Below are positions 56,707 to 64,000 of a DNA stretch of 64,000 nucleotides, piece after piece. The position numbers and the translations under genes are program-made. The notes under the pieces were generated by a model that saw nothing but the letters and a program-made list of their open reading frames with translations, was not told the origin of the DNA and did not search any database. Origin of the DNA: Sycon ciliatum (lineage: Eukaryota > Porifera > Calcarea > Leucosolenida > Sycettidae); assembly GCF_964019385.1 (NCBI RefSeq), contig NC_088646.1, forward strand, positions 42,219,908 through 42,283,907. Reading direction: 5' to 3'. The first letter of the stretch is position 1. Every line of letters begins with the position of its first letter.

Positions 56707-57892
56707 TTAACCAAAGGCAGCTGAATACGTGTTTGTCTTGTGTTGGAGGGGTTTAACCAAAGGCAGCTGAATACGTGTTTGTCTTGTTTTGGAGGGGTTT
56801 AACCAAAGGCAGCTGAATACGTGTTTGTCTTGTGTTGGAGGGGTTTAACCAAAGGCAGCTGAATACGTGTTTGTCTTGTGTTGGAGGGGTTTAACCAAAG
56901 GCAGCTGAATACGTGTTTGTCTTGTGTTGGAGGGGTTTAACCAAAGGCAGCTGAATACGTGTTTGTCTTGTTTTGGAGAGGTTTAACCAAAGGCAGCTGA
57001 ATACGTGTTTGTCTTGTGTTGGAGGGGTTTAACCAAAGGCAGCTGAATACGTGTTTGTCTTGTGTTGGAGGGGTTTAACCAAAGGCAGCTGAATACGTGT
57101 TTGTCTTGTGTTGGAGGGGTTTAACCAAAGGCAGCTGAATACGTGTTTGTCTTGTGTTGGAGGGGTTTAACCAAAGGCAGCTGAATACGTGTTTGTCTTG
57201 TGTTGGAGGGGTTTAACCAAAGGCAGCTGAATACGTGTTTGTCTTGTGTTGGAGGGGTTTACCCAAAGGCAGCTGAATACGTGTTTGTCTTGTGTTGGAG
57301 GGGTTTAACCAAAGGCAGCTGAATACGTGTTTGTCTTGTGTTGGAGGGGTTTAACCAAAGGCAGCTGAATACGTGTTTGTCTTGTGTTGGAGGGGTTTAA
57401 CCAAAGGCAGCTGAATACGTGTTTGTCTTGTGTTGGAGGGGTTTAACCAAAGGCAGCTGAATACGTGTTTGTCTTGTGTTGGAGGGGTTTAACCAAAGGC
57501 AGCTGAATACGTGTTTGTCTTGTGTTTGGAGGGGTTAACCAAAGGCAGCTGAATACGTGTTTGTCTTGTGTTGGAGGGGTTTAACCAAAGGCAGCTGAAT
57601 ACGTGTTTGTCTTGTGTTGGAGGGGTTTAACCAAAGGCAGCTGAATACGTGTTTGTCTTGTGTTGGAGGGGTTTACCCAAAGGCAGCTGAATACGTGTTT
57701 GTCTTGTGTTGGAGGGGTTTAACCAAAGGCAGCTGAATACGTGTTTGTCTTGTGTTGGAGGGGTTTAACCAAAGGCAGCTGAATACGTGTTTGTCTTGTG
57801 TTGGAGGGGTTTAACCAAAGGCAGCTGAATACGTGTTTGTCTTGTGTTGGAGGGGTTTAACCAAAGGCAGCTGAATACGTGTTTGTCTTGTT

Positions 57893-58084
57893 TTGGAGGA
57901 GCTATACCAAAAGCAGCTGGATGTGTGCTTCGGTGCTGACATGAGCTGTGCTGGAGAGTATTCTGGCAGTCAATTGTGCAACTCATTGTACATGAGAAAT
58001 AAAACAGTATGGCTGCCCATTGAGCATGATAGAGTACATAAGACAGTAAACGTGACTACACAAGCACAATTCTGTGAGAGGTGA
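57893..58084 (+). other. Open stretch after the last 46-bp unit, unassigned
   Basis: Reads EELYQKQLDVCFGADMSCAG onward for 60 residues to a GTGAGG donor-like site. Its reading phase does not fit between DHX34 exons 51306-51466 and 58860-59017, which already join in frame, so I do not include it as an exon. Confidence 0.25.
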
Positions 58085-58517
58085 GGTGGAGTCCAGCCAT
58101 AGTACTAGTGTTGAATATAAAGGAGAGGTGAGGTAGAGTCCAGCCATCGTACTACTAGTACTAGTGTTGAATATAAAGGAGAGGTGAGGTAGAGTCCAGC
58201 CATCGTACTACTAGTAGTAGTGTTGAATATAAAGGAGAGGTGAGGTAGAGTCCAGCCATCGTACTACTAGTACTAGTGTTGAATATAAAGGAGAGGTGAG
58301 GTAGAGTCCAGCCATCGTAGTAGTAGTAGTAGTGTTGAATATAAAGGAGAGGTGAGGTAGAGTCCAGCCATCGTAGTAGTAGTAGTAGTGTTGAATATAA
58401 AGAAGAGGTGAGGTAGAGTCCAGCCATCGTAGTACTAGTAGTAGTGTTGAATATAAAGGAGAGGTGAGGTAGAGTCCAGCCATCGTAGTACTAGTAGTAG
58501 TGTTGAATATAAAGAAG
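58085..58517. repeat. 56-bp tandem repeat, about 8 copies
   Basis: Units start GGTGAGGTAGAGTCCAGCCA and contain a variable TAGTAGTACTAG block followed by TGTTGAATATAAAG. Confidence 0.93.
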
Positions 58518-58548
58518 TGTATACGTGTACACATACGCAACTCCTCCA

Positions 58549-58631
58549 ACTAGGGAAAACTAGGGAAAACTAGGGAAAACTAGGGAAAACTAGGGAAAAC
58601 TAGGGAAAACTAGGGAAAACTAGGGAAAACT
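58549..58631. repeat. 10-bp tandem repeat, 8 copies
   Basis: Eight units of TAGGGAAAAC. Confidence 0.95.
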
Positions 58632-58783
58632 CATTTGGCTAGGACACATCCTTTGGCTTCATGAGCCCTGGATTGATACTTGCAATACAGATCTAACGTA
58701 CTACTGTACGTAGCTGTGCTAGCCTCTCAGAATAGTGGCCTGACGTTTTGCTGATCATGCCATTACTGTTGATATGCATGTGC

Positions 58784-58784
<1 letters not shown>

Positions 58785-58814
<30 letters not shown>

Positions 58815-58842
58815 TGCGTGTGCGTGTGTGTGTGTGTGTATG
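58785..58842. repeat. (TGCG)n/(TG)n microsatellite
   Basis: TGTGTG and TGCGTGCG units running to 18 bp before the last DHX34 acceptor. Confidence 0.9.
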
Positions 58843-58859
58843 CACCGTATTTGTACTAG

Positions 58860-59017
58860 ATGCCAAGGCTCTGGTTGGTGACGCTGCTGAGTCAGCTGAG
58901 CTAGTGGATCGGCCATTGACTGGACTTGAACGATCCTACTACTGCCCTGATTGTAACAAGGAGCTGATGCTTACGCCTGCACAGATTCTCCTTCACAAGC
59001 AATCACATTCTAAGTGA
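58860..59017 (+). CDS. DHX34: DHX34 terminal coding exon, second zinc-binding pair
   Basis: Acceptor TTGTACTAG ends at 58859. After completing Asp it encodes AKALVGDAAESAELVDRPLT, then YYCPDCNKELMLTPAQILLH and KQSHSK, with a TGA at 59015-59017. C-x2-C...L-LTP-(T/A)-E/Q-(V/I)-L-x-H-(R/K)-x-x-H is the extreme C-terminus of DHX34. It joins in phase to the exon ending at 51466 across a 7.4-kb satellite-filled intron. Confidence 0.92.
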
Positions 59018-59271
59018 TGTGCAACATTTACATGCAACATTACAGGTAAGTTGTTCTGCTCCTGAAAACCTCAGTACCTGTGTATTATACATCCACCCGT
59101 GTACTGTACATCCACCTGTATACTGTACATCAGCAATGCACTGTACATTCACCTGTGTACTGCATGTCCACCAGTGCACTGTACATTCACCTGCAAGAAA
59201 GAAACGAACAAAAATGCCAAGTTGCATTTAATCTTGAGTCACTCTGTTCAGTGAATTGAACAATGCACAAT

Positions 59272-59277
59272 AATAAA
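59272..59277 (+). terminator. Poly(A) signal AATAAA of DHX34
   Basis: AATAAA about 255 bp after the stop codon, with no other canonical signal closer. It gives a short 3' UTR that includes an imperfect 22-bp repeat (59085-59190, CTGTGTACTGTACATCCACC-like). Confidence 0.7.
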
Positions 59278-60290
59278 TGAGCCCCGGCCTGCGAAAACCA
59301 GCACTTGTGTACTTGATATCAATCATCAAAATGTGACGTCAAAGTTTGGGACGCGCAGTGAGCTGGCTTTGAAGATTCCTTTTCGATCGAGTGGGTGTCT
59401 TTGTTGTCAAAGGAGTTTCAAATGTCTTCAAATGAGTCTGGTCAATTGATTTTAGCCCTAGGTGAGAGCTCGTCAAACGGAGGTTGAGTTTAGACACAGC
59501 GATGGCGACAGGTGTCGCGACAAGGACTTAGGTCCAGAGTTGTCAGCGTGAGACTCCCTGTACGAAGCGACGCTGAAAGTTAGTTCGCGATCGGAATTAT
59601 TTCTTTGGTGGCGATCTCGCTGAGTTTGTCCAGCAGTGGTGAGTCTCATATTCATAGCAACGAAGAGCCCTCATAAAATCGACACTGGATACTGGTGGCG
59701 ACGCTAGTCAGTGCTGGAGTAATAGCGACTGCGAGGAGAAGCTGAATGTCGACCCGCTGAGCGATCCGTATTTCTACATCGACAACAATGATGTTGCAGA
59801 CACTCATGGAGGGCTTCTCACGGCGCAAAACAGAGCGTAGTATTATCAGTACTCTACCTTGCCAGACGACGCCAAGCTGGCTGCTGCCTGTGCTGAGAAA
59901 GGGGATTCCTAAAAGTCAAACTGGCTGAATGCTTTGGGGCAACATCTTCACGTGCTACAAAACGCGAGTATTCGCCCATATCATTGAAATGCAATTATGC
60001 TGAAATCATGGTCTGAGTGAAAGTGTGCAAGGGAGTGGATGTCAGTGGTATTGGTCAGTTCATCTATCAGTATGGCAAGCTTTGGGACAACGCTCAAACT
60101 GCCAGCACAGAGGTCCCTGAACACAATTTGGAAGGCCAGCCACCAATCATCGTTTTGCACTCTGGTGTTGTAAAGAAGGTAGTGGTGTATACGGAATATC
60201 GTCACACTTCTGAACTACTCATGCCTGCAGCATCAAGAGGGCAAGCCTGACTTGCATTCTATTTACTAACATGTACCTGTTCCACATCAC
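59278..60290. other. Unassigned intergenic sequence
   Basis: No gene identified. A + strand stretch at 60030-60175 (VDVSGIGQFIYQYGKLWDNA) looks protein-like but has no recognised family or clear splice borders. Confidence 0.3.
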
Positions 60291-60639
60291 AATCAGAAAC
60301 TGTAGCATCAACTTGCATGGAGTCACTGGGCATGGATGCTGCGCCAACTGTACCGAATCTTGACCTGTGTGACTTCAAACTCTATTTTCCATGCTTTCGC
60401 TTATCAGATTGTCACCAAACTTGATAACTTGAATGGTTAATAGTGTAGAATCGATTTCGAGCGAAAAATAATTTTTGAAAAAATTACACATTTTCAGGTT
60501 TCTGCTGGCTGGGGCTCAAATTATATAATAATATTCGCGGGATCCGCGTCGGCATCGCTCGAATGTTCAGAAACACACAAACTAGCCTTCGCATCCGCAG
60601 GCCACCACTATGCCTATTAACCTTAGTGGCGAATGCAGA

Positions 60640-60895
60640 CCTCACAAGTGAGTCAGGGGAGAGGAGGTTAGTCTCTCAACCAATCGGGCGTGTAACGGCC
60701 CATAACCCTGTAAACTGCATCCTTGTTATTCTCACTCCGAGCTGTGAGTACCCAGTTGACCGTGGGTGTCGGCGCAGTTCAGCACGCGTAAAAAGTCTTT
60801 TTACACGCTCCCTGCTACCAGCGCGGGTCTTGAACTCGGGACCTCATGATTCGCAGGCAGGCCTGCAAACCAATCGGCCATATGCGTTGGTAACA
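60640..60895 (-). mobile_element. Probable tRNA-derived SINE
   Basis: On the minus strand, TGGCCGATTGGTT near 60885 resembles an RNA polymerase III A box and GAGTTCAAGACCC near 60830 resembles a B box, at tRNA-like spacing. A GC-moderate body follows to about 60640. No tail or target duplication was resolved. Confidence 0.5.
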
Positions 60896-61311
60896 ATGCA
60901 CAATGCATGTCAAAAGTATTTTGTATTCACTCCACAGCACTCATTGACACTACGAGACACACTGACACTACAGATTAGATTGTACAGAGGAGAACTCAAG
61001 TAGCTGATGGTTCTTGCAGTTGGTAGGTGCCAATGTGAGTGTGCTGAAAGCTAAAGCCTGTATATTCACAAGGTTAGGGGTGTCGAGCATCAGAATATGG
61101 GGCCGGGGATTATTATAGCGGATGGAGTGAGTAAATACCTTGAAGAAGGAGATAGGAATGGGCCTATTGATGCGGTGTAGAACGTCGGAGTCGTCTCTCT
61201 GCACGAATTCTTTCTTTGCAGTCTGATTGACTCATTGCCGTTATGAATGTTGTCTTTCATGTCTCTGCTTTCAACTTTTCTCATTTGCTCATGCCGGCAA
61301 TCACATGACAG

Positions 61312-61412
61312 GTGATGCATCACAGGGTATTGCATGCTGTTATTACCTCATTTTCTGTACGTCAAGATTGCATATCGCTGGGCCTTTAGTGGACTGGTTA
61401 TCTGTTGACCAG
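61312..61412 (+). other. Possible isolated exon
   Basis: An open 101-bp stretch between a CATGACAG acceptor-like site and a GTAAGC donor-like site, encoding GDASQGIACCYYLIFCTSRL onward. Family unknown; could be chance. Confidence 0.2.
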
Positions 61413-61424
61413 GTAAGCCTATTG

Positions 61425-61650
61425 GTGATAGTTTGTGTGGGCGTGTGGGCGTGTGAGTGTGGGCGTGTGAGTGTGGGCGTGTGAGTATGGCGTGTGAGTA
61501 TGGCGTGTGAGTGTGTGTGGGGGGGGGGGGGGGGGGCGTGTGTGTGGGTATCTGAGTGTGGGCGGGCGAGTGTGTGGGCATCTGAGTGTGGGCGGGCGAG
61601 TGTGCGTGTGTGTGGGCGTGTGCGCGCGCGCGTGTGTGTGTGTGTGGCAA
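61425..61650. repeat. GT/G-rich tandem tract
   Basis: Irregular GTGTGGGCGTGTGAGTGTGG-type units and a G run near 61519-61537. Confidence 0.9.
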
Positions 61651-62919
61651 GAGGTTTGATAACGACACACGCAGATAAGGAGAATCAAAACACAGTCGCT
61701 GTATGTGACAGCAATACTGTGTTAGTTTGCCTCATCTGTGCATGTCCATGTATAGTAAGGCTCTGCACCCAGGTGCATTGAGCACTCTTTGAGCTGCTCC
61801 AACTCACTCTTCTGGAAAACTATGCATGTAGCATATTTATCGCAGAAGTTATAAGTGATACGAACATGATTAGTGCACTCATCTTCATCTACGATTTGTG
61901 TTGTGTTATGTTGTGTTGTGTTCATATAAAGGTGAAGTGGCATTGCTGTTGCAAGGACAAAGGACTGTAACAGTCCCTGTTCAGTGTTCACCGCAATGTT
62001 GCAAGCTAAATTGTTCTCGGTTTGATCTAGTTCTCGGCTCTGTGTTGATATTCCGAATAGGGATATCAAACACTACAGCAGATTTATCTCTCTATGATTG
62101 TTACCTGCCAGTATTGGCATCGTGTTGCATTCTGGCTAGCTGCTTGATAGTAGCAAGTATTTGCGCTACATGCACTATCCTGGCTAGCTGTTTCCTGCAT
62201 GTAATTACATACAATATCCTAGCTGTGGCTTGATACCAGCAAGTGCTAGTGTGCTGGCGTATTGTGCCAGATGGGATGGAACAAACACCCGTGCACAGTG
62301 TCTGTTCCCCTAGTAGTGTTCTTGTTCTGCACACCATGCTCAGCGGCAAGCGCCGCGGTGTTAGCAGTAGAAATTTACATGTAACACTAGTTTAAAAACA
62401 AGAAGAAAATGGTCATGTGTTCTGCATACATGGACTCATTTTACTCAGCTGGCTGCTGCCGATCATGATCATTTTTGTTTGCACTTACCTGTACTTATAT
62501 TCAATGGCATGTCCCATACTTAGAACATAATGCTTTAAAACGTATCTTGTTTCTGACTCAATACTTGACAAGTGTTCTGCAGTTATGGTTGCAGGCCTAC
62601 CGAGACTGTATTTGAACATGATGGCATACACGTACATGCACAGTGTGTACACACTTACTTTCCACTGCTCACCTGTTAATCCACTTTTGAATATACTTCA
62701 AGTAATAATTATAATCACTCGAAGTATGTGAGTATACCATGGTGACTTTGGTGGACATGGCATGACTAAACTTTGAATCTCCAGACAGTATCTGATCAGC
62801 TGACTAAACTTTGAATCTCCTGACGGTATCTGATCAGCTGAAGTTATCCATACCCTTCCTTTACTGCATACCCTTCCTTCAGATACTTCAACTACATACT
62901 GTAACTGATAATACGCTTT

Positions 62920-63073
62920 CAAACCTACGCCAAACTATCTACAAACCTACGCCAAACTATCTACAAACCTACGCCAAACTATCTACAAACCTACGCCAAA
63001 CTATCTACAAACCTACGCCAAACTATCTACAAACCTACGCCAAACTATCTACAAACCTACGCCAAACTATCTA
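62920..63073. repeat. 22-bp tandem repeat, about 7 copies
   Basis: Units AAACCTACGCCAAACTATCT+AC. Just upstream (62764-62835) a 55-bp block (GACTAAACTTTGAATCTCC) is duplicated. Confidence 0.94.
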
Positions 63074-64000
63074 GAGTCTTACGTGAAACCCTTACACCTA
63101 GGATTGTTGAGTGATGATCTCCAGTCAGAGTCGCAACAAGTAACTACAAATTATTGTTACATTCTGACCACTATTGTATGTCACACTATTACAGCACAAT
63201 GCTGCTCAATGAAATCCGATCGCCGCATGAGTCCAGTAAGTAATAGTTTGCGTCCTTAGCAGCCTGGTAATCACAGGTCTACGGCTGCACAGTGCACAGG
63301 GCTGCGGCTGCACAGCGCCCGGAGTACAGTGCAACAGACTGACTTGCATGATCAGATTTCATTGACATGAGCTACAGGGTAGACAACGGAGTCACGCCGT
63401 TCCTATCTGGGTGTGTCGCTCCACCTGCAGCTGGTCTACCATGCTTTGTGACCATACTCCATACTCTATACTCCATAGCCGGTATGGCATAGCTAGCTGT
63501 AGCATGTCAGGCTGTAGGCTGTAGGCTGTACTCTAGGCTGACCGCATCCGGTATCCAAGTATTCATGTGCGTGTTGTGCTTGTGGTCAGCATCAGCGTGT
63601 AGTGATGTACAGCTCAAACCAGGGAGTAGTAATGTATTTTACTACTCCCTGGCTCAAACACTACACTCTTTGGTGGCTGTGTGAGCGTGATCGCCTGCTG
63701 CTTCCGCTGCCTTCACTAGTGCTGGCAGGTCACTTCGCCCGTGTTCAAGTAACATAGTTAGTTGTTGTAGCAGATGATTGTGACTTCTTTGCCTAGGTGA
63801 GTGAGCACGAGGCGCTGTTCGCACTACCGCACTTCAGGCTTCGTTGTATGTGAGATGCAGCATCTGGCCATTTCTGTACAGGCCTTACTGACTTACATGT
63901 AGCTCTAGTTCATCTTATCTCTTCGCAGTTCACACCCTCACATCTACAGTACATGAACATGGACATTGCATGCAGTAACGTCGCTGTGGTGCGAATCCCA
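63074..64000. other. Unassigned sequence at the window end
   Basis: No gene or element recognised. A short inverted repeat (AGGGAGTAGTAATGTATTTT against TACTACTCCCT, 63621-63650) and a triple GGCTGTA run (63510-63530) are the only structure seen. Confidence 0.4.

Larger units (their letters stand above)
52204..57898. repeat. 46-bp minisatellite interrupted by three MITEs
   Basis: The unit AACCAAAGGCAGCTGAATAC plus GTGTTTGTCTTGTGTTGGAGGGGTTT, about 70 copies in four blocks (52204-52590, 53556-54019, 54635-55741, 56707-57898). Variant units such as GGAGAGG (about 53826 and 56977) recur 3151 bp apart, in step with the two identical MITEs. The last unit at 57895 is diverged (GGAGGAGCTATACCAAAAGC). 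Confidence 0.96.

Noticed and set aside
57893-58084. Extra DHX34 exon
   Set aside because: Its reading phase is incompatible with the flanking exons, which join perfectly without it; no matching DHX34 segment.

Overview
The window is animal-type nuclear DNA. The only host gene I can identify is split into small exons with GT/AG borders and encodes the C-terminal half of the RNA helicase DHX34 on the + strand. Everything around it is satellite arrays and eukaryotic transposons: Ty3/gypsy LTR, DIRS-like tyrosine-recombinase, LINE, pogo, Mutator-like, and many short inverted-repeat elements (MITEs). I see no operons, prokaryotic signals, rRNA or clear tRNA genes. The mix suggests an invertebrate, possibly an early-branching animal such as a sponge, but the species is not established.

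Layout. 1-2.8 kb: a broken coiled-coil gene on the minus strand whose 5' coding part runs into a 46-bp minisatellite. 3.8-5.6 kb: a TTAA-flanked piggyBac-like MITE. 6.18-59.02 kb: ten DHX34 coding exons in order and in compatible phase, separated by introns of 1.4 to about 16 kb filled with mobile and tandem DNA. The first intron region holds a 2.57-kb TIR element, a frameshifted Mutator-like transposase, a foldback element, a decayed DIRS-like retroelement, several MITEs and a gag-like remnant between direct repeats. Next comes a 35-bp satellite into which a LINE and a pogo element have inserted; the pogo element itself carries a MITE. At 29.55-32.08 kb lies a second, inverted copy of the 2.57-kb element. 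At 35.19-40.96 kb lies a nearly intact Ty3/gypsy element whose two LTRs differ at one base. It sits in an older Mutator-like gene and is itself interrupted by a Harbinger-type MITE. From 42 to 58.6 kb the introns hold 21-bp, 12-bp and 46-bp satellites and more MITEs. The last exon ends at 59017, with a poly(A) signal at 59272. The remaining 4.7 kb holds a probable tRNA-derived SINE and short repeats.

The main novelty candidate is a set of TTAA-flanked MITEs (3793, 44223, 52592, 54020 and 55743) in four sequence families. All begin CCCTTT or CCCTCT, and each carries a different perfect or near-perfect 18-26-bp palindrome 14-23 bp from one end. Several insertions can be read against their empty site because they landed in tandem repeats or open reading frames, so the order of events can be reconstructed: satellite expansion, element insertion, then segmental duplication.
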